The notes: generated from the sequence alone by a model not told the origin. A stretch of 64,000 nucleotides of DNA from Aquabacterium sp. (GCF_030652515.1 NZ_JAUSAR010000100.1:60786-124785), one strand, 5' to 3'; shown: positions 32,651-41,729, numbered from the stretch's first letter. Numbers and translations are program-made.

Positions 32651-33394
32651 ATGTACAAGCTTGTGCTGATTCGCCATGGCGAATCCACCTGGAACCTCGA
32701 AAACCGTTTCACCGGCTGGACCGATGTGGACCTGACCCCCACGGGCGTCGAACAGGCCAAACAGGCCGGGCGTTTGCTCAGGGCCGAGGGCTACGAATTC
32801 GACGTGGCCTACACCTCGGTGCTCAAGCGCGCCATCCACACCTTGTGGCACGCGCTGGACGAGATGGACCGCCCCTGGCTGCCCGTCGTCAACTCCTGGC
32901 GCCTGAACGAGCGCCACTATGGCGGCCTACAGGGCCTGAACAAGGCTGAGACGGCCAAGCAGTACGGCGACGAGCAGGTGCTGGTGTGGCGCCGCAGCTA
33001 TGACACGCCCCCGCCCGAGCTGGCTGCCGATGACCCGCGCGGCCAGCGCCAGGACATCCGCTACAGCAAGCTCAAGCCTGAGCAGATCCCGCTGACGGAA
33101 TGCCTGAAAGACACCGTGGAGCGCGTGCTGCCTTTCTGGAACGAGTCCATGGCCCCGGCCATCAAGGCGGGCAAGCGCATCGTGGTGGCGGCGCACGGCA
33201 ACAGCATCCGCGCTTTGGTCAAGTACCTGGACAACATTGGTGACGCCGAGATCGTGGGACTGAACATTCCCAATGGCATTCCGCTGGTGTATGAGCTGGA
33301 TGCTGATCTGAAGCCGATCAAGAGCTACTACCTGGGCGATGCGGATTCGATTGCCAAGGCAGCTGCTGCGGTGGCGAGCCAGGGCAAGGCTTGA
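32651..33394 (+). CDS. gpmA: 2,3-bisphosphoglycerate-dependent phosphoglycerate mutase
   Basis: A 247-aa glycolytic enzyme converting 3- and 2-phosphoglycerate. The phosphohistidine motif is [20 protein letters not shown] (His about residue 11), followed by [20 protein letters not shown] and the second active histidine in [12 protein letters not shown]. Length and sequence are close to those of other dPGM proteins. It is on the + strand, divergent from the rhodanese gene. The left copy of a roughly 296-bp repeat begins at its stop codon. Confidence 0.96.
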   Translation: MYKLVLIRHGESTWNLENRFTGWTDVDLTPTGVEQAKQAGRLLRAEGYEFDVAYTSVLKRAIHTLWHALDEMDRPWLPVVNSWRLNERHYGGLQGLNKAETAKQYGDEQVLVWRRSYDTPPPELAADDPRGQRQDIRYSKLKPEQIPLTECLKDTVERVLPFWNESMAPAIKAGKRIVVAAHGNSIRALVKYLDNIGDAEIVGLNIPNGIPLVYELDADLKPIKSYYLGDADSIAKAAAAVASQGKA

Positions 33395-33685
33395 TTCAAG
33401 CACTTTGTCAGTGAACGCGAGGCTGGGACTCGCCGGTGGCTGGCAGGGCTCCGATGGTGGCGGTCCACCGCTTTGCGGCGGACTGCTCTGCGGTGCTCGG
33501 GTCGAGGTGGTGCTGTGGAACTCGCTACGCGGCCTGATGGCCGCTGCGCTCAAACAACCACAGCAAGTCAGTTGACGAAGCGCGCTTCGCGCGCCCACCT
33601 CAACCCTGCGCTCCTCGACGCCCCCGACGTCGCCCTGCCAGCCACCGGCTCATCCCCTGATCGCCTCGCTGGTGGTTTGGCACGA
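33390..33685 (+). repeat. Structured dispersed repeat, left copy
   Basis: This fills the gene-free stretch after gpmA. It aligns end to end with the reverse complement of 34412-34707: conserved blocks include CTTTGTCAG, GTGGAACTC, CGCGGCCTG, GCGCGCCCACCTCAACCCTG and CGCTGGTGG. Three hairpins are present: GTCCACCGC/GCGGCGGAC (33463-33483, one mismatch), GCGGCC/GGCCGC (33529-33544) and GCGCGC/GCGCGC (33580-33594). No credible gene lies inside; frames across it give low-complexity peptides of a kind I recall as over-annotated in Comamonadaceae. Confidence 0.8.
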
Positions 33686-33747
33686 GGTGGTGTGGCAAGA
33701 GTGTGCGGTGGAAAATGAGTCAGGCCGTAAGAAGCGGGAGCCGATCT

Positions 33748-34341
33748 ATGCGAATCAACCACGTATTGATTGACCTGGAGAATGTTCAGCCAGCCTCGTT
33801 GGTGGGGTTGGATGCTGACTTCTTTCACGTCACAGTTTTCGTTGGCGCTAGCCAAACCAAGATCCCTTTCGAGCTGGCTAACGCTGTCCAGAAGTTCGGT
33901 GCTCGTGCCAGCTACATCAAAATCTCTGGCAACGGAAGCAATGCGCTTGACTTCCATATTGCGTACTACATCGGGAAATTGGTCCAGCAAGACCCAACGG
34001 CTTACTTCCACATCATCTCCAAGGACGCTGGGTTTGATCCACTGATTCAGCACATCAAGGCTCAGAAAGTTGGCATCGCCAGATCTAAGGACATTGGCGA
34101 TATCCCGTTACTCAAGGCGGCGAACTCCAACACGCTCCAGGAGAAGGTGGCCGTGGTCATTGCCAATCTGCGTCAACGAGGCGCATCCAGGCCTCGCACG
34201 GTCAAAACATTGTCCAGCACGATTCTTTCGCTTTTCCAGAAGCAATTGCCTAGCGAAGAACTCGCAATGCTCTTGACTGAGCTGCAGTCAACAGGCGTGA
34301 TCACCATCAATGAAAGCAAGGTTTCATACGCACTGCCCTGA
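33748..34341 (+). CDS. PIN-like/NYN-type domain protein of unknown function
   Basis: A 197-aa protein. ATG 33748 follows GGGAG by 7 nt. The N-terminal fold reads as a PIN-like nuclease domain: NHVLIDLENVQPASL (first acidic strand, D-x-E-N), FFHVTVFVGASQTKIPFELA, NALDFHIAYYIGKLVQQDPT (acidic D in LDFH), and FHIISKDAGFDPLIQHIKAQ (acidic S-K-D-x-G-F-D). The C-terminal part, RTVKTLSSTILSLFQKQLPS and onward, looks like a small DNA- or RNA-binding tail. Codon use is less GC-rich than in neighbours. The gene sits alone between two inverted repeats, so acquisition as a unit is likely. Nuclease activity is inferred. Confidence 0.8.
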   Translation: MRINHVLIDLENVQPASLVGLDADFFHVTVFVGASQTKIPFELANAVQKFGARASYIKISGNGSNALDFHIAYYIGKLVQQDPTAYFHIISKDAGFDPLIQHIKAQKVGIARSKDIGDIPLLKAANSNTLQEKVAVVIANLRQRGASRPRTVKTLSSTILSLFQKQLPSEELAMLLTELQSTGVITINESKVSYALP

Positions 34342-34411
34342 GTTGCGGTCTGATTGCGCATAGCAAGCGGCCGTGGCATCTCATATCAGTGGCGCGAATC
34401 GCGCGTGAAAA

Positions 34412-34707
34412 CCGTGCCACACCACCAGCGGGGCGACAAGGGGCTGGGGCGGTGTCCGGCGGGGCGCCTGGGTGGGTGCTTGAGGAGTGCAGGGTTGAGG
34501 TGGGCGCGCGCAGCGCGCATCAACATCTGACTGGCAGTGGATGTTTGAACGCAGCGGCCGCAGGCCGCGAAGAGAGTTCCACGGCCCCACCGCAACCCTG
34601 CGCTTCGCAAGGCAGTCCCGCTAACAGCGGGACCACCCACCTGAAGCCCCGACGGATGCCGCCCCAGCCCCCGCCCCGCGCTCTCTGACAAAGCGCGCAA
34701 ATTCAAG
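34412..34707 (-). repeat. Structured dispersed repeat, right copy (inverted)
   Basis: Inverted partner of 33390-33685 with the same length, and it fills the gene-free gap before the EEP nuclease gene. The hairpins persist with changed bases: GTCCCGCT/AGCGGGAC (34615-34633, now perfect), GCGGCC/GGCCGC (34554-34568, loop GCA) and GCGCGC/GCGCGC (34504-34518, loop GCA). Both arms of the first hairpin differ from the left copy yet still pair, which is compensatory change. Hence the stems, not a protein, are what is preserved. Confidence 0.8.
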
Positions 34708-34710
34708 CGT

Positions 34711-35733
34711 TCATCGACCCAAGCCGATCAAGCTGTAAACCACCGGACAGTGATCCGACAGCAAACGCCCTTGGTCCTCAGCAGCGAAGGGCACCCGCGT
34801 GAATTGCTTCTGGGCTGCACGCGCAGCCAGTTTCTCGCTGACCAGGATGTCGTCGATGTAGAGCTTGTGGCGGTCATCGGCACTGCAGGGGATGCTGTCG
34901 GCACCCTCGGTGGCCCGCACCAGCACAGCCCCGGCGGGCTCGTTGTCGCTCAAGGCATTGAACAGGTTCAAGGGCTGAGATTCGTCTGGCCCGGCGGGAA
35001 AGCGCGAATCCTTGTCCAGGTGCCGATTGAAGTCACCCAGGATGGCGAAGGCCTTGCCCTCGCGCACACGCTCGTCCACCCAGCGCTCAAGCACCGGCAC
35101 TTGCTGGCGCAGGCGTTGGCAGGGGCCGAACTGGCGGTCCAGCTTGCCGTTGAAGCAACCACTCTTCAAGTGCACGGACAGCAGGCGCACTTCGCGTGAT
35201 GTGCCGGGGTACAGCGTCACATCGGCGCCAGCACGGGTGCTGCCATCGACATCCAAAGCATTCAGGTCGCCATTGCAGCGGTAAGGCGTGCCTTCGCGGA
35301 TGGCGAAACCGACCTTTTGCGGATGCGCGCGGTTGACGAAGCAGTCCAGCTTCCAGCCTTGGCGGAACACCTGCCGAGCGGCCACCGCGCCATCCACTTC
35401 CTGCAAGGCCACGGCATCGGCTTGAACGCCATCGTGCAGTTGCTGAGCGGTGCGGGCCAGGGCATCAAAGTCGGCCGACGTGCGCGTGGGCGGCTGGGCT
35501 TTGCCCGGTGTACAGGGCAGGCCACGTTCGTAGCTGCGGGGCTGTTGGCTGGTGCAGCGGCTGCCCAGTTCGGCCCGGTCGGCGGGGGTGAGCAGCCATT
35601 CCAGGTTCCAGGTGGCCAGTCGCAGACCATCGCTTTGGGCGGCGCTGGTCTGAGAACAGGCGCTCAGTAAACTCAAGGCGGACGCGAGCACCGCCATCAC
35701 GCTGAGCGCGTGGCGGCTTGAAAGGCAAGGCAT
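34711..35733 (-). CDS. Exported endonuclease/exonuclease/phosphatase (EEP) family protein, putative lipoprotein
   Basis: A 340-aa protein. The signal ends LSLLSACSQ, a good lipobox (Cys about residue 26). The EEP fold shows LATWNLEWLL (Asn of the first motif), ADAVALQEVDGAV (catalytic Glu), LLSVHLKSG (His), AILGDFNRHLDKDSRF (GDFN) and a terminal LLSDHCPVVYSL (SDH). All DNase I-like residues are present. It could be a nuclease or phosphodiesterase acting outside the cytoplasm. It is on the - strand, right after the inverted repeat. Confidence 0.9.
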   Translation of the reverse strand: MPCLSSRHALSVMAVLASALSLLSACSQTSAAQSDGLRLATWNLEWLLTPADRAELGSRCTSQQPRSYERGLPCTPGKAQPPTRTSADFDALARTAQQLHDGVQADAVALQEVDGAVAARQVFRQGWKLDCFVNRAHPQKVGFAIREGTPYRCNGDLNALDVDGSTRAGADVTLYPGTSREVRLLSVHLKSGCFNGKLDRQFGPCQRLRQQVPVLERWVDERVREGKAFAILGDFNRHLDKDSRFPAGPDESQPLNLFNALSDNEPAGAVLVRATEGADSIPCSADDRHKLYIDDILVSEKLAARAAQKQFTRVPFAAEDQGRLLSDHCPVVYSLIGLGR

Positions 35734-35758
35734 GGTGATTCCTCTGAATTGAATGAAG

Positions 35759-35779
35759 GGGCGCTTCTGACGAGCGCCC
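35759..35779 (-). terminator. Terminator of the PfkB-kinase gene
   Basis: Stem GGGCGCT (35759-35765)/AGCGCCC (35773-35779) with a 7-nt loop, 35 nt after the stop of the - strand kinase gene. On the - strand it is followed by CTTCATTC, a moderate T-tract. The + strand side reads TCTTTCTGTCTT, so it could also work in the other direction. Confidence 0.55.
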
Positions 35780-35813
35780 TCTTTCTGTCTTCGATGCTGT
35801 TGTGGCGGATGAA

Positions 35814-36722
35814 TCAGCCAGCCAGCAAAGCGGCGCGGTCCACCGTGTAGTTCTGTGGGCCCGACACGGCGATCTTGAGCGAGCCCATGCGGTTGGCCAG
35901 TGCCACCGATTTGACCAGGTCCCAGCCGTTGGACAGACCGTAGAGCAGGCCGCCACGGAAGGCATCGCCACAGCCGGTGGGATCGACCACGGCGGTGGCC
36001 TTGACGCCCGGCACGTGGGTTTTTTCGCCCTGGATGTACACGTTGCAGCCTTCAGCGCCCAAGGTCTCGATCAGGCCCTTGAGGTGCGATTTGGAGATCT
36101 CGGCCAGGCTTTGGCCGGTGCGGTCGGCCAGCATCTTGCCTTCGTAGTCGTTGACGGCGACCCAGCTGGCTTGCGAGACAAAACGCTTCAGATCATCGCC
36201 ATCGAACATGGGCAGGCCCTGGCCCGGGTCGAACACGAAGGGGATCTTGGCGGCTGCGAGCTGCTCGGCGTGCTGGATCATGGCGTCGCGGCCATCGGGG
36301 CCGATGATGGCCAGTTGCACCTTGGGGTCGGCGGTGATCTTCAACTGCGCGGCGTACTGCATGGCGCCGGGGTGGAAGGCCGTGATCTGGTTGTTGTCCT
36401 TGTCGGTGATGATGATGGCTTGTGCGGTGTGACTGTCGGTCACGGTCAGCACGTGCTCCAGGCTGATGCCCCATTGCTGCATGCGCTCGCGGTAGGGGGC
36501 GCCATCGACGCCCAGCGCGGCCATGACCAAAGGTTCGCCACCCAACTGATGCAGGCCATAGGCGATGTTGCCAGCCACGCCGCCGAACTCGCGCTTGAGC
36601 GTGGGCACCAGGAAGGACACATTCAGGATGTGCAGCTGGTCGGGCAGGATCTGCTGCGCGAAGCGGCCGTCAAAGGTGCTGATGGTGTCAAAGGCCAGCG
36701 AGCCGCAAATCAGAACGGACAT
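35814..36722 (-). CDS. PfkB-family carbohydrate kinase (ribokinase/adenosine-kinase-like)
   Basis: A 302-aa sugar or nucleoside kinase. The first signature region is REFGGVAGNIAYGLHQLGGE (G-G-x-x-x-N). The second PfkB signature is VVDPTGCGDAFRGGLLYGLS, with the catalytic base Asp in GCGDAF at about residue 254. Betaproteobacterial homologues beside prmA-accBC-aroQ are usually annotated as adenosine or sugar kinase. The substrate is uncertain from sequence. It is 12 nt downstream of the zinc-ribbon gene and probably co-transcribed with it. Confidence 0.9.
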   Translation of the reverse strand: MSVLICGSLAFDTISTFDGRFAQQILPDQLHILNVSFLVPTLKREFGGVAGNIAYGLHQLGGEPLVMAALGVDGAPYRERMQQWGISLEHVLTVTDSHTAQAIIITDKDNNQITAFHPGAMQYAAQLKITADPKVQLAIIGPDGRDAMIQHAEQLAAAKIPFVFDPGQGLPMFDGDDLKRFVSQASWVAVNDYEGKMLADRTGQSLAEISKSHLKGLIETLGAEGCNVYIQGEKTHVPGVKATAVVDPTGCGDAFRGGLLYGLSNGWDLVKSVALANRMGSLKIAVSGPQNYTVDRAALLAG

Positions 36723-36734
36723 GTTTGAAAATCC

Positions 36735-38192
36735 TCAGGGGTAAAAGAGCTCGGCGGTGTAGCCCGCCAGTTTCAGGTTAGGCGCCTGCAGGCGCCATTG
36801 CAAGGTGGTGCTGCGCTCGGCCGGGGCGGCCACGGGCAGGGGGCCGGGGGCCACATCGGGGTCGGCCTTGGTGTCGGCGCTGTCGAGCCATTGGGCATCG
36901 CGCGGCGAGAAAGCCCGGCGGGCCACGATGGTGCCATTGGTGTCGGTCAGGGTCAGATCGACATCGGGCCAGGCCAGGCCGATGGGCGCGCGGTTGCGCA
37001 CGACCACGACCAGGCGGTAGGTGCCTTCGCCTTCGGAGTTGGTGCGGACCAGCGTGGCGCTTTCCACCTGCAGGCTGTCGATGCGCAAGGGTGCTTCAAT
37101 CCGGCAGTCCATGGCTTCGCACCATTGCGCCAGGTAGGGGCGCGTTTCGGGGTAGTGGGCGGCCAGGGTGTTGCGGAACTGGTGGGCGGCTTGCAAGGCC
37201 AGTGTGGCCACCAAGGTCAGGGCGATCAGCGAGAGCACCGTGCGGGTGGCGGGGTGGCGCCAGAACGCACGGCGCTGGGCGCGGCGCAGGAACTCGGGCG
37301 TCTTGGCGGCACCAGGGTCGCGGCCACGCGTGCCGGGGCGGCCTTTGCGTTGGCTGGGCGGCTTGAGCGCTTGCTCGGGCACGAAGTCTTCGTTCAGGCG
37401 GGAGGGTGCCGGCTCTTCCTCGGTGGGCGCTTCAAGCGCAGCCCTCATGGCCGAAGGCTTGGCCGCCACCGGCGTTGGCGCGGGGGCAGGCGGTGGCTCG
37501 TCGATGTAGGGCGTGGACGAGGGGCCGAAGTCAGAGGCCCATTCGTCCTGGATCCCGCCTGCCGCGTCGGTCGGGAATTGCGCGTCGGCGAAGTCGGGGC
37601 CTCGGCGGCGACGGCGGCGCTGCGGCCGGTCGGTCTCCGAGGGCATCAGGTAACGCGAGTCGAGCGCGTCAGACTCGTCGGTCACCGGCAGGTTGCTGGG
37701 CAGGAACTCAGGCGGGCTGGGCGCCTCGGGCGGCTGCGCATAGAAGGTGGGCTCAGGCGCGGTGGGTGCGTAGGCCTCGAATGACGGCGGCGGTGGTTCG
37801 GGCTGCCCAGGCATGGCCACCGAGGTGTCCAGCTCGAAATCGGTGGCCGACAGCAGGTCGTCGATGGGGGCGTGCGGGCGGTGGTCGTCCAGCGCGAAGT
37901 CGTTCTGCTCGATGTGCGGGGCAGGCGTGGTGCTGGGCCAGGTCGAATCCTGGGTGTCGGCCACGGGTTCCGGGGGCGGCGGCGTGAACGCGACTGGCGG
38001 CTCGGGCGCGCGTGGCGGCGCTGAGGCGGGCCGTTGGGGTGGCGGGTCGCGGTCCAGGTCGAACAGGCCGGGCAGGGCGTTGAAGACCTCGTTGCAGCGG
38101 CCGCAACGCACCCAGCCCTCGGAGACCTTCAATTGGTCTTGCACGACCTTGAAGATCGTTCCGCAGTGGGTGCATCGGGTGGCCAGGCTCAT
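36735..38192 (-). CDS. MJ0042 zinc-ribbon/DUF3426 membrane protein
   Basis: A 485-aa protein. ATG 38192 starts SLATRCTHCGTIFKVVQDQL, an MJ0042 zinc ribbon with C-x-x-C and later VRCGRCNEVFNAL (second C-x-x-C). Residues 50-300 are a long proline/glutamate-rich low-complexity linker. A single membrane segment follows (TRTVLSLIALTLVATLALQA, about 325), then the DUF3426 domain (VRNRAPIGLAWPDVDLTLTD, GYTAELFYP at the end). It is a conserved betaproteobacterial protein of unknown role, commonly next to prmA and accC as here. It probably senses or assembles at the inner membrane. Confidence 0.9.
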   Translation of the reverse strand: MSLATRCTHCGTIFKVVQDQLKVSEGWVRCGRCNEVFNALPGLFDLDRDPPPQRPASAPPRAPEPPVAFTPPPPEPVADTQDSTWPSTTPAPHIEQNDFALDDHRPHAPIDDLLSATDFELDTSVAMPGQPEPPPPSFEAYAPTAPEPTFYAQPPEAPSPPEFLPSNLPVTDESDALDSRYLMPSETDRPQRRRRRRGPDFADAQFPTDAAGGIQDEWASDFGPSSTPYIDEPPPAPAPTPVAAKPSAMRAALEAPTEEEPAPSRLNEDFVPEQALKPPSQRKGRPGTRGRDPGAAKTPEFLRRAQRRAFWRHPATRTVLSLIALTLVATLALQAAHQFRNTLAAHYPETRPYLAQWCEAMDCRIEAPLRIDSLQVESATLVRTNSEGEGTYRLVVVVRNRAPIGLAWPDVDLTLTDTNGTIVARRAFSPRDAQWLDSADTKADPDVAPGPLPVAAPAERSTTLQWRLQAPNLKLAGYTAELFYP

Positions 38193-38235
38193 GGCGCTGG
38201 ATGATGCCATGAGCCGAGGGGTGTTCCGACCCCGG

Positions 38236-39180
38236 TTAGCCCTTGAGGGGCAGGCCCGGGTCGTCTTTGTCGCGCATGGCCGTCATCAGGATCCAGCCAT
38301 CGTCTTCATCGGCCACGCTCAATTGCAGGCCGACGGCGCCGTAGGCCGCCTTCAATTCGTCCTCCTGGCGGGCCAGGATGCCGGCCATGACGATGTGCCC
38401 GCCAGGCGCCACGTGGCCCGACAGCAAAGGCGACAGCAGCTTGAGCGGCGTGGCCAGGATGTTGGCCAGCACCACGGGATAGGCTGCTTGCGCCTCGCCC
38501 ACCAGGTCGGGCAGGCCGGTGTTGAGCTTGACGTCGACGTTCTTGAGGTTGACCTCGGCATTGGCCAGGGTCGACTCCACGGCGGCGGGGTCGATGTCCA
38601 CCGCATCAACCGTGGCCGCGCCATGCAGGGCCGCGCCAATGGCCAGGATGCCCGAGCCGCAGCCGTAGTCCAGCACGCGCTGACCCTTCAGGGCCGCCTC
38701 GTTGCGAGCGATCCATTTCAGGCACATGCGCGTGGTGGGGTGCGTGCCGGTGCCAAAGGCCAGGCCCGGGTCCAGGCGGATCACCGTTTTGGCGGCTGCG
38801 GGTACTTCATGCCAGGTGGGCACGATCCAGAAGGTGTCGGTCACGGGTACGGGCGCGAACTGCGATTGCGTCAGGCGCACCCAATCCTGGTCTTCGACCA
38901 CTTGAATGCCTTGCACGTGGATGTCGGTGGCCCAGTCCTGCGCCAGGATCAGGGTCACGGCTTCCAGCGCTTGCGCTTCATCCGGGAACAGCGACTTGAT
39001 GGTGGAACGCTGCCAGGCTTCGCGGGTCACGGGCATGCCGGGCTCGCCCCACAAGGCTTCTTCTTGCTCGGTGTCGGCATCGGCGTCTTCCACCGACACC
39101 GACAGGGCTTCGAGCTCCATCAAGGCATCGCTGAGGATGTCGACCTTGGCTTCAAAGGCCAGCAGGGTGAGTTCATGCAT
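38236..39180 (-). CDS. prmA: Ribosomal protein L11 methyltransferase
   Basis: A 314-aa SAM-dependent enzyme that trimethylates L11. ATG 39180 gives MHELTLLAFEAKVDILSDAL, the usual substrate-binding N-terminal domain. The methyltransferase domain has DPGLAFGTGTHPTTRMCLKW (diagnostic F-G-T-G-x-H-x-T-T), VLDYGCGSGILAIGAALHGA (SAM motif I) and VLANILATPLKLL (N-I-L-A motif IV). It follows accC in the same direction by 28 nt. Confidence 0.95.
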   Translation of the reverse strand: MHELTLLAFEAKVDILSDALMELEALSVSVEDADADTEQEEALWGEPGMPVTREAWQRSTIKSLFPDEAQALEAVTLILAQDWATDIHVQGIQVVEDQDWVRLTQSQFAPVPVTDTFWIVPTWHEVPAAAKTVIRLDPGLAFGTGTHPTTRMCLKWIARNEAALKGQRVLDYGCGSGILAIGAALHGAATVDAVDIDPAAVESTLANAEVNLKNVDVKLNTGLPDLVGEAQAAYPVVLANILATPLKLLSPLLSGHVAPGGHIVMAGILARQEDELKAAYGAVGLQLSVADEDDGWILMTAMRDKDDPGLPLKG

Positions 39181-39208
39181 GGTGTGCTGCTTGCTTCTGC
39201 GGAAAAGG

Positions 39209-40561
39209 TCAGCGCTGCTTGCGCGCCGCCATCCAGTGTTCAAGGTAATGGATGTCGGTGCCGCCTTCAACGAACTTGGCATCGACCATCAGTTCGCGGT
39301 GCAGCGGGATGTTGGTCTGGATGCCTTCGATCACGGTCTCGGACAAGGCCGTGCGCATGCGGGCCAGAGCCTGATCACGCGTGTCGCCGTGCACGATGAT
39401 CTTGCCGATCATCGAGTCGTAATTGGGCGGCACGAAGTAGCCCGCATAAATGTGCGAATCGACGCGCACACCCGGGCCGCCGGGCGGGTGCCAGGTGGTG
39501 ATGCGGCCAGGCGAGGGCACGAACTTGACCGGGTCTTCCGCGTTGATGCGGCACTCGATGGCGTGGCCGCGCAGCTGGACCTGCTTTTGCGTGAAGGGCA
39601 GCTTTTCGCCAGCGGCCACGCGGATCTGCATCTGCACGATGTCGATGCCCGTGACCCATTCGGTGACCGGGTGCTCGACCTGCACGCGCGTGTTCATCTC
39701 GATGAAATAGAACTCGCCGTTTTCATACAGGAACTCGAAGGTGCCTGCGCCGCGGTAGCCGATCTTCTTGCAGGCGGCGGCGCAGCGGTCGCCGATGCGC
39801 TCGATGGCGCGGCGGGGGATGCCGGGTGCCGGTGCTTCTTCGATGATCTTCTGGTGGCGGCGTTGCATGGAGCAATCGCGCTCACCCAGCCAGACCGCAC
39901 TCTTGAAGGTGTCGGCCATGATCTGGATTTCGATGTGGCGCGGGTGCTCCAGGAATTTTTCCATGTAGACCGCCGGGTTGCCAAAGGCAGCCCCTGCTTC
40001 GGCCTTGGTGGTCTGCACCGCGTGGATCAGCGCCGCTTCGGTGTGGACCACGCGCATGCCGCGACCGCCACCACCACCCGCCGCCTTGATGATGACGGGG
40101 TAGCCGATGGCCCGCGCGATGCGGATGATTTCCTTGTTGTCGTCGGGCAGGGCGCCCTCGGAGCCGGGCACGCAGGGCACGCCCGACTTGATCATGGCCT
40201 GCTTGGCCGAGACCTTGTCGCCCATGATGCGGATGCATTCAGGCGTGGGGCCGATGAAGACGAAACCGCTTTGCTCGACGCGTTCGGCGAAGTCGGCGTT
40301 CTCGGACAGGAAGCCGTAGCCGGGGTGGATGGCCTCGGCATCGGTCACTTCGGCCGCCGAGATGATCGAGGGCATGTGCAGGTAGCTTTGCGCCGAAGCG
40401 GCCGGGCCGATGCACACGGCCTCGTCGGCCAGCTTGACGTACTTGGCTTCACGGTCGGCTTCGGAATAGACCACGACCGACTTGATGCCCATCTCGCGGC
40501 AGGCGCGCTGGATGCGCAAGGCAATTTCGCCTCGATTGGCAATGAGGATTTTTTTGAACAT
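39209..40561 (-). CDS. accC: Acetyl-CoA carboxylase biotin carboxylase subunit
   Basis: A 450-aa biotin carboxylase. It begins [20 protein letters not shown], has the ATP-grasp glycine loop [14 protein letters not shown] (about residues 159-172), and includes [28 protein letters not shown] (catalytic and metal residues) and [13 protein letters not shown]. It is full length. It carboxylates biotin on AccB in the first step of fatty-acid synthesis. Between it and accB lies a 118-nt segment holding a duplicate of this gene's first codons, described separately. Confidence 0.97.
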   Translation of the reverse strand: MFKKILIANRGEIALRIQRACREMGIKSVVVYSEADREAKYVKLADEAVCIGPAASAQSYLHMPSIISAAEVTDAEAIHPGYGFLSENADFAERVEQSGFVFIGPTPECIRIMGDKVSAKQAMIKSGVPCVPGSEGALPDDNKEIIRIARAIGYPVIIKAAGGGGGRGMRVVHTEAALIHAVQTTKAEAGAAFGNPAVYMEKFLEHPRHIEIQIMADTFKSAVWLGERDCSMQRRHQKIIEEAPAPGIPRRAIERIGDRCAAACKKIGYRGAGTFEFLYENGEFYFIEMNTRVQVEHPVTEWVTGIDIVQMQIRVAAGEKLPFTQKQVQLRGHAIECRINAEDPVKFVPSPGRITTWHPPGGPGVRVDSHIYAGYFVPPNYDSMIGKIIVHGDTRDQALARMRTALSETVIEGIQTNIPLHRELMVDAKFVEGGTDIHYLEHWMAARKQR

Positions 40562-40579
40562 GGTGCTCGGCTCCTTGCC

Positions 40580-40669
40580 TTATCGGGCTACGCCCGATGG
40601 GCAATTTGGCTTCGCCGCAAGGCCTGCGGCCTTGTCGCCTCGGTTGGCGATCAGGATTTTCTTGAACAT
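40580..40669 (-). other. Duplicated accC start: mini-ORF with two hairpins between accB and accC
   Basis: An ATG at 40669 opens [11 protein letters not shown], identical to the first 11 residues of AccC. The frame then diverges (DKAAGLAAKPNCPSGVAR) and stops at 40580, 19 nt before the true accC start. The DNA differs from accC in only a few positions over the shared 33 nt, so it is a duplication. The diverged part carries two perfect palindromes: AAGGCC-TGC-GGCCTT (40619-40633) and ATCGGGC-TAC-GCCCGAT (40582-40598). It may be the scar of an insertion with a partial duplication, or a leader peptide. Translation is not proven. Confidence 0.6.
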
Positions 40670-40679
40670 GGGAGCCGCC

Positions 40680-41132
40680 TTATTCGATGACGAACAAGGG
40701 TTGGCCGTATTCCACCGGCTGGCCGTTCTCGACCAGAATCTTGGTGACGGTCCCGGCCAGGTCGGTCTCGATCTCGTTCATGATCTTCATCGCTTCGATG
40801 ATGCAGATGGGCTGGCCTTCCTTGACCTGATCGCCGACTTCGGCAAAGGCCTTGGCGCCCGGGCTGGACGAGCGGTAGAAGGTGCCGACCATGGGCGACT
40901 TGACGACGTGCCCGGTTTCTTCAGGGATCTCGGCCACGACCGGGGCGGCGGCCACGGCAGGTGCTGCGGTCGCCTGCTGTTGCGGCTGCGCCTGCATGGG
41001 CTGCATCATCACCACAGGGGCGGCCCCGGCTTTCACGATGCGCACTTTGCCATCGGCCTCGGTGATTTCCAGTTCGGAGACGTTGGACTCCGAGACGAGG
41101 TCGATGAGGGTTTTCAGTTTGCGCAAGTCCAT
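40680..41132 (-). CDS. accB: Acetyl-CoA carboxylase biotin carboxyl carrier protein
   Basis: A 150-aa BCCP. ATG 41132 gives [20 protein letters not shown], the standard start. An alanine/proline/glutamine linker ([20 protein letters not shown]) precedes the biotinyl domain [20 protein letters not shown], with the biotin-accepting Lys in the sequence [10 protein letters not shown] (about residue 116). The thumb loop (SSSPGAK) typical of AccB is present. It is the carrier for the first committed step of fatty-acid synthesis and precedes accC. Confidence 0.96.
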   Translation of the reverse strand: MDLRKLKTLIDLVSESNVSELEITEADGKVRIVKAGAAPVVMMQPMQAQPQQQATAAPAVAAAPVVAEIPEETGHVVKSPMVGTFYRSSSPGAKAFAEVGDQVKEGQPICIIEAMKIMNEIETDLAGTVTKILVENGQPVEYGQPLFVIE

Positions 41133-41203
41133 GATCTGGGATTCTCCAGGAGATCGGTCGAGCAAAGGCTCAAGATGGGTTGGTGGGCGAGGGCCGGTAC
41201 AGC

Positions 41204-41653
41204 TCAGCCGCGTGATGGGGTGCTCAGGCGATCCAGGGCCGCGTCAACGGCCAACTGGTAGCCCAGCACGCCCAATCCGACAATGACGCCTTCGGCGATG
41301 TCGGAAAAATAGGAGTGGTGGCGAAAGGGTTCGCGCCGGTGCACGTTCGACAGGTGCACTTCAATGAAAGGCAGACTCACCCCGGCCAAGGCATCGCGCA
41401 AGGCCACGCTGGTGTGGGTGTAGGCGCCCGGGTTGATGATGATGAAACGGGTGCCGTCCAGGCGGGCAGCGTGCACCCGGTCGATCAACGCACCTTCGTG
41501 GTTGCTTTGAAAGGCCGACAGCGACGCGCCGCGAGCGGCGGCGTGCTGGGTCAGGCCAGTGTTGATTTGCTCCAGTGTGGTGGCCCCGTAGACCTGCGGC
41601 TCACGTGTGCCCAGCAGGTTCAGATTGGGACCATGGAGAACAAGAATCTGCAT
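41204..41653 (-). CDS. aroQ: Type II 3-dehydroquinate dehydratase
   Basis: A 149-aa enzyme of the shikimate pathway. The motifs are all present: [20 protein letters not shown] (catalytic Tyr in VYG), [40 protein letters not shown], and [19 protein letters not shown] (catalytic His in VHLSN). It is the first gene of the aroQ-accB-accC-prmA unit, a common order in betaproteobacteria. A likely promoter lies just upstream. Confidence 0.97.
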   Translation of the reverse strand: MQILVLHGPNLNLLGTREPQVYGATTLEQINTGLTQHAAARGASLSAFQSNHEGALIDRVHAARLDGTRFIIINPGAYTHTSVALRDALAGVSLPFIEVHLSNVHRREPFRHHSYFSDIAEGVIVGLGVLGYQLAVDAALDRLSTPSRG

Positions 41654-41701
41654 GCGTCGTTGACTTAGGGGGTGAGCCTTCAGTCAAGAAAATGAAAGTA
41701 A

Positions 41702-41729
41702 ACGTATTTTACGCGCAATTGGCGTCAAA
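41702..41729 (-). promoter_or_regulatory. Probable promoter of the aroQ-accB-accC unit
   Basis: On the - strand, TTGACG (41729-41724), a 16-nt spacer, and TACGTT (41707-41702). It lies about 50 nt before the aroQ start, in the 120-bp gap that separates aroQ from the thioredoxin gene, within an unusually AT-rich stretch. Confidence 0.45.

Noticed and set aside
34386..34706. Open frames inside the two inverted repeats
   Set aside because: They encode low-complexity peptides, exist in several phases, and the DNA preserves hairpins rather than reading frame.
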